Shown: positions 37,093-45,557 of the stretch, in pieces | How positions within the stretch are numbered: the stretch's first letter is position 1 | Layout of the letters: every line of letters begins with the position of its first letter | Origin: Xaviernesmea oryzae | GTDB lineage: Bacteria > Pseudomonadota > Alphaproteobacteria > Rhizobiales > Rhizobiaceae | Direction: 5' to 3' | Length of the DNA stretch: 64,000 nt | NCBI RefSeq assembly: GCF_900177415.1 | Contig: NZ_FXAF01000006.1 | Location: 1,078,001 to 1,142,000 of the forward strand | Made by a program: the position numbers and the translations under genes | The notes under the pieces: model-generated | What the model was told of the DNA's origin: nothing | Database searches by the model: none | What the model saw: the letters and a program-made list of their open reading frames with translations, nothing else

Positions 37093-37599
37093 TCAGCTCG
37101 CAGCCTTGATGGGCTGCGGCGGCGTGCGCGGCTGCATTTTCTGGCCGAACTCCAGGATGAGGATCTTGAGTTCCGGTTCGTTGACCCGCAGGGCCGCTTC
37201 CTCGCAGGAAACCCATTCGAGCGTCCGCGAACCCTTTTCGGGAAAGCTCTTGAGGCATTCGTCAACTTCCAGCGCATGCACCTGCACCCGCACGGGGATC
37301 TTCAGGCCGTTGTCCAGCGTCTTGCGGTAATGGTAGTAGCCAAGCGGCTCCTTCTCGACCTTGCCCTTGACGCCGACTTCCTCGAAGGCTTCGCGTTCGG
37401 CCACCTGATGGGCCTTCTTGCCGTTCATCGGCCAGCCCTTGGGGATCACCCAGCGGCCGGTGTCCCGGCTGGTGGCGAGGAGAATCTCGATCTGTCCCTG
37501 CTTCTTTTTGATCCGGTAGCACAGCGCAGCATATTGCTGCCGCGGCGGTCTCTGCAGCATCAATCGAAGATTGCTGGTAACCCGATCTATGAACCCCAA
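37093..37599 (-). CDS. Nudix hydrolase
   Basis: The 168-residue protein has a Nudix fold with the core GWPMNGKKAHQVAEREAFEE followed by VGV. The first Glu of the canonical Nudix box is Lys here, while the REx(2)EExG metal-binding core is intact. The neighbouring ALCYRIKKKQGQIEILLATS and RWVIPKG match the diphosphoinositol-phosphate-like subgroup of bacterial Nudix proteins. The substrate is unknown. It is separated from pit by 129 bp and followed upstream by about 200 bp of AT-richer sequence without a recognised gene. Confidence 0.88.
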   Translation of the reverse strand: MGFIDRVTSNLRLMLQRPPRQQYAALCYRIKKKQGQIEILLATSRDTGRWVIPKGWPMNGKKAHQVAEREAFEEVGVKGKVEKEPLGYYHYRKTLDNGLKIPVRVQVHALEVDECLKSFPEKGSRTLEWVSCEEAALRVNEPELKILILEFGQKMQPRTPPQPIKAAS

Positions 37600-37803
37600 T
37601 TTCTGCGATACCTCCGAGTTGCTGTTATTTTACTAATATAGGAATTATCTGGAGCTTAACGAGCTAAGCACAACCGTTTTGAACGAGAATCATCGCGGAG
37701 GGGGTCGCCGAGGCTGGCGTTATTCTCGCTCAGGCCCGTTCAAGGTCAATCGGTAAATTGCACACCTGTTCAATAAATCGCAGAATTTCACATGAACTGG
37801 AGA

Positions 37804-38577
37804 TCAGGCTTTCTTCTGCGTCAGCCTGAGTTGCGCAATCCGGTCCCATTCGCCGGCCCGTACGGCTTCGTCCGTCACACGGGAGATGAAGTCGATATGC
37901 GCCTCTGCGGCGTGCCGCGCCTCGGCCGGGTCGCTGGTCAGGATCGCCTGGGCGATATTCTCGTGCTGCTGCATGACGGCGTGATGGGCGCCGGCGATCG
38001 TGAAGATGACCCGGCGATTGTAGAAGATCCCGTCGCTGAGAAGCCGGTAGCAGGCCCGGAGCGTGTGCATCAGGATAATGTTGTGTGCGGCATCGCCGAT
38101 GGCGTTATGGAATTCCACGTCGGATGCAAGTTCTTCCTCGAACCGCCCCTCCCGGTGTGCGTCGCGCATTCTTTCGATGATGCGGCGGATGAGTTCCTTG
38201 TCCGTCTCGGTCGCCCGCCTTGCGGCAAGCTCGGCGGTCAGTCCTTCGAGTTGGCGGCGGTATTCCAGATAGTCGCGGACGGCCTGGCCGTGGCGGCGGA
38301 TGAGCTCGACGAGCGGCCGCGAAAATATCTGGCCGACGACATCGGCGACATAAGTGCCGCCGCCATGCCGGCTCACCAGCAGTTCGCGGTTTTCGAGCTC
38401 CTTGAGCGCCTCGCGGAGGATCGGCCGTGAAATCTCGAACTTCTGCGCCAGTTCCCGCTCGCCCGGCAGCCGCTCGCCGTCGCGCAATACCCCATTGAGG
38501 ATCAGGCGCTCGATCTGGAGCACGATCTCGTCGGCCGTGCGGCCGTGCGAGACGGGTGCGAATAACTCATCTGTCAC
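37804..38577 (-). CDS. glcC: GntR/FadR-type regulator of the glycolate operon (GlcC-like)
   Basis: The protein of 257 residues has a GntR winged helix at the N-terminus (TADEIVLQIERLILNG, LPGERELAQKFEISRPILRE) and a helical FCD ligand-binding domain (DVEFHNAIGDAAHN, then AHHAVMQQHENI). It is divergent from glcD, so it is the likely glycolate-responsive regulator. I take the GTG at 38577, with GGGAGA upstream, as the start. The frame is open to an ATG at 38655, but that version would read straight through the palindromic operator at 38620-38644 and add an unrelated hydrophobic leader. Confidence 0.85.
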   Translation of the reverse strand: MTDELFAPVSHGRTADEIVLQIERLILNGVLRDGERLPGERELAQKFEISRPILREALKELENRELLVSRHGGGTYVADVVGQIFSRPLVELIRRHGQAVRDYLEYRRQLEGLTAELAARRATETDKELIRRIIERMRDAHREGRFEEELASDVEFHNAIGDAAHNIILMHTLRACYRLLSDGIFYNRRVIFTIAGAHHAVMQQHENIAQAILTSDPAEARHAAEAHIDFISRVTDEAVRAGEWDRIAQLRLTQKKA

Positions 38578-38619
38578 GTCTTCGTCTCCCGCTGCTCCGG
38601 CGTCTGCCGACACTTGTAG

Positions 38620-38644
38620 CACTGGTAAAAAAAGTATACCAGTG
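38620..38644. promoter_or_regulatory. Palindromic operator between glcC and glcD
   Basis: A perfect 8-bp inverted repeat, CACTGGTA (38620-38627) and TACCAGTG (38637-38644), is separated by 9 bp of mostly A. It lies between divergent glcC and glcD and contains the TGGT...ACCA half-sites typical of FadR-type GntR regulators. It is 22 bp before the glcD start and 42 bp from glcC, so a single bound dimer could control both promoters. Confidence 0.65.
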
Positions 38645-38666
38645 AGGGGGTTCAAGGGAGTTTATC

Positions 38667-40100
38667 GTGTCCGAAGCCATCCGCTTTCTGCCGCCGCGTC
38701 AGACGGTGCTTTCGCGCCGGGCGGCGATCGTTGCCGATCTCGCCGATCTTCTGCCGCCGGAATGCCTCGTGCACGAGGAGCGCGAGTTGGTGCCTTTCGA
38801 GACGGATGCGTTTATCTCCTACCGCCGGCTGCCGCTTGCTGTGGCCTTGCCGAGGACGACGGCGCAGGTGGCGGCGGTGATGAAATACTGCCACCGCTGC
38901 GGCATTCCGGTCGTGCCGCGCGGCGCGGGCACGTCTCTTTCCGGCGGCGCCATCCCGCAGGAGGATGCGATCGTGCTCGGCCTTTCCAAAATGTCGCGCA
39001 TCCTGGAAGTGGATTATGCCAACCGCACCGCGACCGTCCAGGCCGGCGTCACGAACTTGAGCATTTCCGAAACGGTCGGCATCGACGGCTTCTTCTACGC
39101 GCCCGACCCGAGCTCGCAGCTTGCCTGCACGATCGGCGGCAATATCGGCATGAATTCCGGCGGCGCGCACTGTCTGAAATACGGCGTCACCACCAACAAC
39201 CTGCTGGGCGTGAAGATGGTCCTGGTCGACGGCACGGTGATCGAGCTCGGCGGCAAGCATCTGGATGCGGCGGGCTACGATCTGCTCGGCCTCGTCTGCG
39301 GGTCGGAAGGCCAGCTCGGCATCGTCACGGAGGCGACCGTTCGGCTGATCGCCAAGCCGGAAGGCGCCCGTCCGGTCCTCTTCGGCTTCGAGACCTCGGA
39401 GGAGGCAGGCGCCTGCGTCGCGGATATCATCGGCTCCGGCATCATTCCGGTCGCGATCGAATTCATGGACAAGCCGGCGATCGAGATCTGCGAGGCCTTC
39501 GCCCAGGCGGGCTATCCGCTCGATGTCGGCGCGCTGCTGATCGTCGAGGTGGAAGGCTCGGATGCCGAGATGGACGCGATGCTCGCAAGCATCGTCGAGA
39601 TCGCCCGCCGCCACGGGGTGAAGACGGTGCGCGAGTGCCAGTCCGCGACGGAGGCGGCGCTGATCTGGAAGGGCCGCAAGTCGGCCTTCGGTGCCACCGG
39701 CCGCATCGCCGACTATATCTGCATGGACGGCACGGTGCCGCTCGGCAAGCTCCCCTATGTGCTGAACAAGACCTCGGAGATCGTCGAGCGCTTCGGCCTG
39801 CGTGTGGCGAACGTCTTCCATGCCGGCGACGGCAACATGCATCCGCTGATCCTCTTCAACGCCAACGATCCGGCCGATGCGGCGAAGGCGGAGGAGGCGG
39901 GAAACGAGATATTGAAGCTCTGCGTCGATGCGGGCGGCTGCCTGACCGGCGAGCACGGCGTCGGCATCGAGAAGCGCGACCTGATGCGCCACCAGTATTC
40001 CGATGCCGACCTCGCCCAGCAGATGGCGGTACGCTCCGCCTTCGACGAGGGCTGGATCCTCAATCCGTCGAAGGTCTTCCCGCTGGAGGGCAGGGAGTGA
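38667..40100 (+). CDS. glcD: Glycolate oxidase FAD-binding subunit GlcD
   Basis: The 477-residue FAD-linked oxidase of the PCMH/GlcD family has the FAD-binding VVPRGAGTSLSGGAIPQ near residue 86 and NIGMNSGGAHCLKYGVTTNN, with GSEGQLGIVTEATV later. The C-terminal catalytic part includes NVFHAGDGNMHPLILF and CLTGEHGVGIEKRD. It oxidises glycolate to glyoxylate within GlcDEF. The start is GTG 38667, with AGGGAG 7 bp upstream. A palindromic repeat separates it from glcE. Confidence 0.95.
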   Translation: MSEAIRFLPPRQTVLSRRAAIVADLADLLPPECLVHEERELVPFETDAFISYRRLPLAVALPRTTAQVAAVMKYCHRCGIPVVPRGAGTSLSGGAIPQEDAIVLGLSKMSRILEVDYANRTATVQAGVTNLSISETVGIDGFFYAPDPSSQLACTIGGNIGMNSGGAHCLKYGVTTNNLLGVKMVLVDGTVIELGGKHLDAAGYDLLGLVCGSEGQLGIVTEATVRLIAKPEGARPVLFGFETSEEAGACVADIIGSGIIPVAIEFMDKPAIEICEAFAQAGYPLDVGALLIVEVEGSDAEMDAMLASIVEIARRHGVKTVRECQSATEAALIWKGRKSAFGATGRIADYICMDGTVPLGKLPYVLNKTSEIVERFGLRVANVFHAGDGNMHPLILFNANDPADAAKAEEAGNEILKLCVDAGGCLTGEHGVGIEKRDLMRHQYSDADLAQQMAVRSAFDEGWILNPSKVFPLEGRE

Positions 40101-40143
40101 GTTTTATGCATATTGCTTCTTCCGTCCTTGAGGCAGGCGGCGT

Positions 40144-40319
40144 TACCCCCCTCTGCCCTGCCAGGCATCTCCCCCTCAAGGGGGGAGATCACAAGCAGTA
40201 TGACCTTCCAGTCTCATTTAGCGCCCGCCGGGTAGAATGGCTGTTTGGTCGGGGAAGTCGGTGCGTCCATCCGATCTCCCCCCTTGAGGGGGAGATGCCC
40301 GGCAGGGCAGAGGGGGGTA
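40144..40319. repeat. Mosaic palindromic repeat, copy C (glcD-glcE gap)
   Basis: The element is bounded by perfect 19-bp inverted arms, TACCCCCCTCTGCCCTGCC (40144-40162) and its reverse complement (40301-40319). Further inner arms follow: CATCTCCCCCTCAAGGGGGGAG on the left and a matching mirror on the right. The centre is about 80 bp of unique sequence. It fills the gap between glcD and glcE and is related to copy D. Confidence 0.85.
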
Positions 40320-40344
40320 GCCGCGGAACGATGGGGGGTATCAC

Positions 40345-41562
40345 ATGCTGACGCCTCACTCCGAATCGGATGCCGCCTACGTCATCCGGAATGCAGCCGC
40401 CCAAGGCACGAAGCTCGCCATCTGCGGCGGCAACACCCGCAGCGGATTCGGCAATATCACATCGGCAGAGGAGACGCTGAGTTCCCGCGGCCTCGCCGGC
40501 ATCGTCGATTACGAGCGGGCGGAAATGGTGATGACGGCAAAAGCCGGTACGCCGGTTGCCGAGATCGAGGCCGCGCTTGACGAAAACAGGCAGATGATGG
40601 CCTTCGAGCCGATGGATCATCGCGGCATCATGGGAACGCATGGGGCGTCCTTTGGCGAGCCGACCATCGGCGGCGTCTTTGCGGCAAACGCCTCCGGCCC
40701 CCGCCGGCTCGTGGCCGGGGCTGCGCGTGACAGCCTGCTCGGCATCCGCTTCATCAACGGACAGGGGCAGGCGATCCGCGCCGGCGGACGGGTGATGAAG
40801 AATGTCACCGGCCTCGACCTGACGAAGCTGCTTGCCGGTTCGCACGGCACGCTCGGCTTCCTGACGGAAGTGACCTTCCGCGTGCTGCCCGTGCCGCAGA
40901 CGGTGGAGACGGTCGTCGTTTCCGGGCTCGACGATGCCGCCGCCGCCAAGGCCATGGCCGCGGCGATGGCGTTGCCGGTCGAGGTTTCGGGTGCCGCGCA
41001 CCTGCCGGCAAGCGTCAAGGGCCGCTTCCTCAATGGTGCTTTGCCGGCCAAAGCTGACGGGGCAGAGGCGACCGTTCTCCGCCTCGAAGGCCTTGCCGCT
41101 TCGGTCGCCGTGCGGGCGGAAAAGCTCGCCGCGGTGATGGAGGCTTTCGGTCCGGTCTCCCGGCTTGGGTCGGAAGAGAGCCGGACGCTCTGGCGGGAGA
41201 TCCGCGATGTCCATCCCTATGCCGACGGGACGCAAAAGCCGCTCTGGCGCGTCTCGGTCGCCCCGTCGGTGGGGCATCAGCTCGTCGCGGCACTGCGGCT
41301 CGAAGCAGGCGTCGACGCCTTTTACGACTGGCAGGGCGGGCTCGTCTGGATGCGCATGGAGGCCGATCCGGAAGCGGAGCTGCTGCGCCGCTACATCCGC
41401 GCGCTCGGCGGCGGCCATGCGACGCTGATGCGCGCGTTCGATGCGGTTCGGGCCGGGACGCCGGCCTTCGAACCGCTGCCGGATGCGGTCGCCGCCCTTT
41501 CGGCGCGGGTGAAACAGAAACTCGACCCGGCCGGCATTTTCAGTCCGGCCAAGATGGGGTGA
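40345..41562 (+). CDS. glcE: Glycolate oxidase subunit GlcE
   Basis: The 405-residue second FAD-binding subunit of glycolate oxidase is shorter than GlcD but related. It has LAICGGNTRSGFGN at the FAD site, GTHGASFGEPTIGGVFAANA, then RVMKNVTGLDLTKLLAGSHG and GTLGFLTEVTFRV. The gene starts at ATG 40345, soon after the palindromic repeat, and needs GlcD and GlcF to act. The C-terminus ends KLDPAGIFSPAKMG, as expected for the family. Confidence 0.93.
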   Translation: MLTPHSESDAAYVIRNAAAQGTKLAICGGNTRSGFGNITSAEETLSSRGLAGIVDYERAEMVMTAKAGTPVAEIEAALDENRQMMAFEPMDHRGIMGTHGASFGEPTIGGVFAANASGPRRLVAGAARDSLLGIRFINGQGQAIRAGGRVMKNVTGLDLTKLLAGSHGTLGFLTEVTFRVLPVPQTVETVVVSGLDDAAAAKAMAAAMALPVEVSGAAHLPASVKGRFLNGALPAKADGAEATVLRLEGLAASVAVRAEKLAAVMEAFGPVSRLGSEESRTLWREIRDVHPYADGTQKPLWRVSVAPSVGHQLVAALRLEAGVDAFYDWQGGLVWMRMEADPEAELLRRYIRALGGGHATLMRAFDAVRAGTPAFEPLPDAVAALSARVKQKLDPAGIFSPAKMG

Positions 41563-41594
41563 CGGAATTGATGATGGTTGTGCCCTTTCGCCCT

Positions 41595-41740
41595 CCTCTG
41601 GCCTGCCGGCCATCTCCCCCACAAAGGGGGAGATCAAATCGCGGTAACGTCTCGCCCATCTTGAACGTTGCAGCAGGGGCAATGTCGGTGCGCCCAGCCG
41701 ATCTCCCCACCTGTGGGGGAGATGGCCGGCAGGCCAGAGG
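41595..41740. repeat. Mosaic palindromic repeat, copy D (glcE-glcF gap)
   Basis: Perfect 29-bp inverted arms lie at 41595-41623 and 41712-41740, with GGCCTGCCGGCCATCTCC at their core. The inner part of the element shares GTCGGTGCG and CCGATCTCCCC with copy C, so both belong to one family. It occupies most of the gap between glcE and glcF. Confidence 0.85.
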
Positions 41741-41776
41741 GGGGCATGCGGCCGCGACTTCAGGAGAAATATCCTG

Positions 41777-43081
41777 ATGCAAACCTCCTTCACCCCCGCA
41801 CAGCTTGCCGATCCGCACGTGGCGGAATCCGAGAAGATCTTGCGCCGCTGCGTGCATTGCGGCTTCTGCACGGCAACCTGTCCCACCTATGTGACGCTCG
41901 GCAACGAGCTCGACAGCCCGCGAGGACGCATTTATCTCATCAAAGACATGCTGGAGAACGGCCGCCCGGCGGATGAGGAGGTCGTCACCCATATCGACCG
42001 CTGCCTCTCCTGCCTTGCCTGCGTCACCACCTGTCCCTCCGGCGTCGATTACATGCATCTGGTCGATCACGCCCGCATCCATATCGAGAATACCTATAGA
42101 CGCCCGCTGGCCGACCGGCTGATCCGCAATCTGCTCGCGGCCGTACTGCCCTATCCGGCCCGCTTCCGGACTGCGCTCGGTTTCGCCAGGCTCGGCCGGC
42201 CTTTCGCCGCGCTGCTGAAACGCGTCTCCGCCCTCAAGCCGCTCGGTGCGATGCTCGATCTGGCGCCAAAGTCTGCAGCCCGGTTCTCCGATGCCGCAAA
42301 ACCCGGCATCCGGCCGGCCGGGGCACAGAAGCGCGGCCGCGTCGCCATTCTCTCCGGCTGCGCCCAGCCCGTGCTCGATCCGGGCATCAACGAGGCGACG
42401 CTGCGGCTGCTTGCCCGTCTTGGCGTCGAGGTGGTGGTGCCGGAGGGCGAGGGCTGCTGCGGCGCGCTGGTGCATCATATGGGCCGAGAGGAACAGGCGC
42501 TCGATTTCGCCCGCCGCAATGTCGATGTCTGGACGCGCGAGATCGAGAAGGGCGGCCTCGATGCAATCATCATCACGGCTTCGGGCTGCGGCACGACGAT
42601 CAAGGACTATGGCCATATGCTCCGCCTCGATCCGGCCTATGCGGAAAAGGCGGCAAGGGTCTCCGGCCTCGCAAAGGACATTACCGAATACCTCGTCGGT
42701 CTCGACCTGCCGAAGCTGGAGCCGAGGCGGCTCAACGTCGCCTATCACTCGGCCTGTTCCATGCAGCACGGCCAGAAGATCACGATGGCCCCGAAGAACC
42801 TTCTGAAGGCTGCGGGCTTCACCGTCCGCGATCCGGCGGAAGGCCATCTCTGCTGCGGCTCGGCCGGCACCTACAACATCCTGCAGCCGGAGATTTCCGC
42901 GCAGCTCAAGGCTCGCAAGGTGAAAAACATCGAGGCCACCAGGCCCGATGTCATCGCCACCGGCAATATCGGCTGCATCACCCAGATCGCGTCGGGCACG
43001 GCGATCCCGATCCTGCACACGGTCGAACTGCTCGACTGGGCCTATGGCGGGCCGAAGCCGGAAAAGCTGGCGGCCAAATAG
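41777..43081 (+). CDS. glcF: Glycolate oxidase iron-sulfur subunit GlcF
   Basis: The 434-residue electron-transfer subunit has two ferredoxin-type cluster motifs, CVHCGFCTATCPTYV near residue 29 and CLSCLACVTTCPSGV near residue 79. Two CCG-domain segments follow, EGEGCCGALVHHMG and EGHLCCGSAGTYN, as in other GlcF/heterodisulfide reductase-type proteins. It passes electrons from GlcDE towards the quinone pool. It is the last gene of the glc operon, ending at a terminator-like hairpin. Confidence 0.95.
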   Translation: MQTSFTPAQLADPHVAESEKILRRCVHCGFCTATCPTYVTLGNELDSPRGRIYLIKDMLENGRPADEEVVTHIDRCLSCLACVTTCPSGVDYMHLVDHARIHIENTYRRPLADRLIRNLLAAVLPYPARFRTALGFARLGRPFAALLKRVSALKPLGAMLDLAPKSAARFSDAAKPGIRPAGAQKRGRVAILSGCAQPVLDPGINEATLRLLARLGVEVVVPEGEGCCGALVHHMGREEQALDFARRNVDVWTREIEKGGLDAIIITASGCGTTIKDYGHMLRLDPAYAEKAARVSGLAKDITEYLVGLDLPKLEPRRLNVAYHSACSMQHGQKITMAPKNLLKAAGFTVRDPAEGHLCCGSAGTYNILQPEISAQLKARKVKNIEATRPDVIATGNIGCITQIASGTAIPILHTVELLDWAYGGPKPEKLAAK

Positions 43082-43083
43082 AA

Positions 43084-43115
43084 AGCCGGCGGTTGCGCCG
43101 GCTCCATTGTTTGCA
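43084..43115 (+). terminator. Rho-independent terminator after glcF
   Basis: AGCCGGCG (43084-43091) pairs perfectly with CGCCGGCT (43096-43103) around GTTG. It is followed by CCATTGTTTGC. It lies between convergent glcF and the outer-membrane protein gene and may act both ways. Confidence 0.75.
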
Positions 43116-43127
43116 AGGTCTCAGGCC

Positions 43128-43841
43128 TCAGAACTTGTAGGACACACCGAAATTGACGGCATTGGTGAGGATGTTGGTCTTCAGCGTGTCGCCGCTGTCG
43201 ATGTCCACGTCGATCCAGGAATAGTTGCCCTTGTATTCGGCAAAGGCGGACCAGTTGTCGGTGAACTCGTAGCGGACACCCGCCTGGACCTGAACGGTCG
43301 GGCCGCCGAACTGATAGTCGAAGGTGCGGCCGCTGCCGCGGGTCACTTCCACATGCGGAATGTTGATGCCGACGCCGGCGCCGACATAAGGGGCGATTCT
43401 GGTGCCTTCGATCGGAAACTTGTAGAGCGCGTTGACCGTCAGCAGGTTCAAACCGTCCGTGAATTCGAAATGCGACCAGCCGGTTTCTGTCAGGGTATCG
43501 TCGTCCGCATAGACCTTGGCATGGGTATAGTCGAGCGAGATACCCCAGTTCGAGAGCGCGCCGCCGCCGAACCAGTAGGTGCCGCGCACACCCCAATAGG
43601 GCGGCGAGGCGAAGGACTTGCCTTCCCAGCCTGCCGTGAAATCGGCCATGCCGGAGACTTCGACGTCGCTGTGCGGAGCGGTCTGATAGCCGCCGTAAGC
43701 GGAGATTTCCCATCCGCCGGTCTGAGCCGGAGCGGCATACGGCCCTTCGGCCGTCGTGGGATCGGCGGCTTGAGCCGGCGCGAAGGCAGCAATCGCCGTC
43801 AGCGCTGTGGAGAGCAGGGAAAGCGAGAGGAGTTTGCGCAT
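43128..43841 (-). CDS. Outer-membrane beta-barrel protein
   Basis: The 237-residue precursor has a Sec signal peptide (KLLSLSLLSTALTAIAAFAPA, cleavage near AQA). It then alternates short amphipathic strands and polar loops and ends AVNFGVSYKF, with the terminal Phe typical of BAM-inserted barrels. Strand pairs such as YVGAGVGINIPHVEV and VQVQAGVRYEFTDNW match small OmpW/Omp25-like porin barrels of rhizobia. It is separated from the LDT gene by a strong hairpin. Its cargo is unknown. Confidence 0.87.
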   Translation of the reverse strand: MRKLLSLSLLSTALTAIAAFAPAQAADPTTAEGPYAAPAQTGGWEISAYGGYQTAPHSDVEVSGMADFTAGWEGKSFASPPYWGVRGTYWFGGGALSNWGISLDYTHAKVYADDDTLTETGWSHFEFTDGLNLLTVNALYKFPIEGTRIAPYVGAGVGINIPHVEVTRGSGRTFDYQFGGPTVQVQAGVRYEFTDNWSAFAEYKGNYSWIDVDIDSGDTLKTNILTNAVNFGVSYKF

Positions 43842-43907
43842 GGATAGGCCCGAGCTGAGGAGGGAGTTCCTCGGATAGACCGGGTTTGCGACACGCATGT
43901 GAAGGTG

Positions 43908-43938
43908 CCGTCCGCGGGCGGTGTTCGCCCGCGGACGG
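43908..43938 (-). terminator. Strong hairpin after the first L,D-transpeptidase gene
   Basis: CCGTCCGCGGGCG (43908-43920) pairs perfectly over 13 bp with CGCCCGCGGACGG (43926-43938) around a 5-nt loop. It follows the minus-strand LDT stop by 10 bp, but the following bases are only weakly T-rich. It may serve as a terminator or mRNA stabiliser. Confidence 0.6.
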
Positions 43939-43948
43939 AGAGTTCTTC

Positions 43949-44641
43949 CTAGCCGCCGAAAATCGTGCGGAAAATGTCGACGCCCCGATCTTCGTAGTTC
44001 ACCTTGCCCTGGCGATTGCCGGGGCCGATGACGATCACCTTGGCGCCGATGCCGGCGCGGGCGTAGAGATGCTCCACATCCTTGTTCATCATGCGGATGC
44101 AGCCGGACGACATGTTGAGGCCGATCGTCCAGGGCTGGTTGGTGCCGTGGATGCGGAAGATGGTGTCGCGGCCGCCCTTGTAGAGATAGAGCGCGCGGGC
44201 GCCGAGCGGGTTGTCGATGCCGCCTTCCTGCACCACGGGCAGGATGCGGCCGGCGCGGGCCTCGCGGGCGCGCATCTCGGCCGGCGGCCTCCAGGAGGGC
44301 CATTCCTCCTTGCGGCCGACATTCACCACGCCGGACCAGCCGAAGCCTTCGCGGCCGACGCCGATGCCGTAGCGGGTCGCCCGGTTGGGGCCTTCGACGT
44401 AATAAAGGAATTTATTGTTGGTATCGACGATGATCGTGCCCGGCTTTTCGGCCGTCGAGAAGCGCACTACGCGGCGCTTGTATTTCTCAGGCACTTCCCT
44501 GGGTTGCGCCACCAGCGTGACGTCGCTTGCCGGACGTTCGACATTCAGTGCGGCCGGGCCGATCGCGCTCGCATGTCCGGCGTTTAGAAAGACCGCTCCG
44601 GCCATCCCCATGGCCATTGCGAGTATCCTGCCTCTCCTCAT
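43949..44641 (-). CDS. L,D-transpeptidase (YkuD) 1
   Basis: The 230-residue exported enzyme has a short signal peptide (ILAMAMGMAGAVFLNAGHASA) and a YkuD catalytic domain. The nucleophile motif is HGTNQPWTIGLNMSSGCIRM, with the His and SxGCxR arrangement that defines L,D-transpeptidases. Upstream it has PGTIIVDTNNKFLYYVEG and GRKEEWPSWRPPAEM. Such enzymes form 3-3 crosslinks in peptidoglycan or anchor outer-membrane lipoproteins. It is followed on the same strand, about 150 bp upstream, by a second LDT gene. Confidence 0.93.
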   Translation of the reverse strand: MRRGRILAMAMGMAGAVFLNAGHASAIGPAALNVERPASDVTLVAQPREVPEKYKRRVVRFSTAEKPGTIIVDTNNKFLYYVEGPNRATRYGIGVGREGFGWSGVVNVGRKEEWPSWRPPAEMRAREARAGRILPVVQEGGIDNPLGARALYLYKGGRDTIFRIHGTNQPWTIGLNMSSGCIRMMNKDVEHLYARAGIGAKVIVIGPGNRQGKVNYEDRGVDIFRTIFGG

Positions 44642-44731
44642 TCTCGATGTCCCTCTTCAATTTAAGGATGAGGGAGGCTAGCCGACTCCATCGGCAAAGC
44701 AAGATGCCGCAGGCGGAATCCATGGGATGTG

Positions 44732-44781
44732 ACGGCAGGAAGGCGACGGCACTGTGTCCTTGCGGCCTCACTTCCTGCCGT
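44732..44781 (-). terminator. Long-loop hairpin after the second L,D-transpeptidase gene
   Basis: ACGGCAGGAAG (44732-44742) and CTTCCTGCCGT (44771-44781) form an 11-bp perfect inverted repeat with a 28-nt loop. It lies just past the minus-strand LDT2 stop. The T tract is weak. Confidence 0.4.
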
Positions 44782-44789
44782 TCCGGAGG

Positions 44790-45557
44790 TTACATCACGA
44801 TCACCCTGGTGCCGACGTTGACGCGTTCGTAGAGATCGACGACGTCCTCGTTGCGCATGCGGATGCAGCCGGAGGAGACGGCGCTGCCGATCGTCCAGGG
44901 GGCGTTGGTGCCGTGGATGCGGTAGAGCGTCGAGCCGAGATACATGGCGCGCGCTCCGAGCGGGTTCTCCGGACCGCCCTCCATGCGTGCCGGCAGGTAG
45001 TGGCCCTTGGCGGCCTCGCGCGCGATCATCTCCTTCGGCGGGACCCAGGAAGGCCACTCGGCCTTGCGGGTGACCCTGTGCTCGCCGGCCCATTCGAAGC
45101 CGGGCTTGCCGACGCCGACGCCGTAGCGGCGGGCCTGGCCGTCGCCCGTCACCAGATAGAGGAAGCGGTTGTTGGTATCGATGACGATCGTGCCGGGCCT
45201 TTCCTTGGTCTCGTAGGCGACCGTTTGCGGCAGGAATTGCGGCTCGATCCGGCTGCGGACCGGCTGCGGCCGCATGGCGACCGGCTGGGCGCGATCCTGG
45301 TCGAGGATGCCGCGGCGCTGCACTGCCCGCGGTTCGCGCTGCTGATATGCGCGCTGGCGGTAGACGGGGCGCGGCTCGGCCGCCTGGCGCGGATAGACGA
45401 CCGGGCGGGCGTTGGGTCCGGCAAGCTGCATCACCCAGGGCGCGGCAAGATCGGGGCTGACGATGACGGGCGGCCGCTCGCGATAGCGGTCGTTCGCAAG
45501 GGCGCCGCCGGAAAGGGCGGTCGCAAGGCTGAGCGCCAGGAACAGGGTTTTCTTCAT
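44790..45557 (-). CDS. L,D-transpeptidase (YkuD) 2
   Basis: The 255-residue enzyme is paralogous to LDT1. It has a signal peptide (KKTLFLALSLATALSGGALA) and an Arg/Gln-rich linker of about 70 residues (PRQAAEPRPVYRQRAYQQRE). Its YkuD domain ends IHGTNAPWTIGSAVSSGCIRM, with catalytic Cys in the same SSGC setting. The PGTIVIDTNNRFLYLV block is the twin of LDT1's. ATG 45557 begins the signal peptide; a GTG at 45569 is also in frame. The linker length and charge set it apart from LDT1. Confidence 0.92.
   Translation of the reverse strand: MKKTLFLALSLATALSGGALANDRYRERPPVIVSPDLAAPWVMQLAGPNARPVVYPRQAAEPRPVYRQRAYQQREPRAVQRRGILDQDRAQPVAMRPQPVRSRIEPQFLPQTVAYETKERPGTIVIDTNNRFLYLVTGDGQARRYGVGVGKPGFEWAGEHRVTRKAEWPSWVPPKEMIAREAAKGHYLPARMEGGPENPLGARAMYLGSTLYRIHGTNAPWTIGSAVSSGCIRMRNEDVVDLYERVNVGTRVIVM

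Noticed and set aside
38578..38655. A longer glcC start at 38655
   Set aside because: It would translate the palindromic operator and add a hydrophobic leader not seen in GntR regulators.
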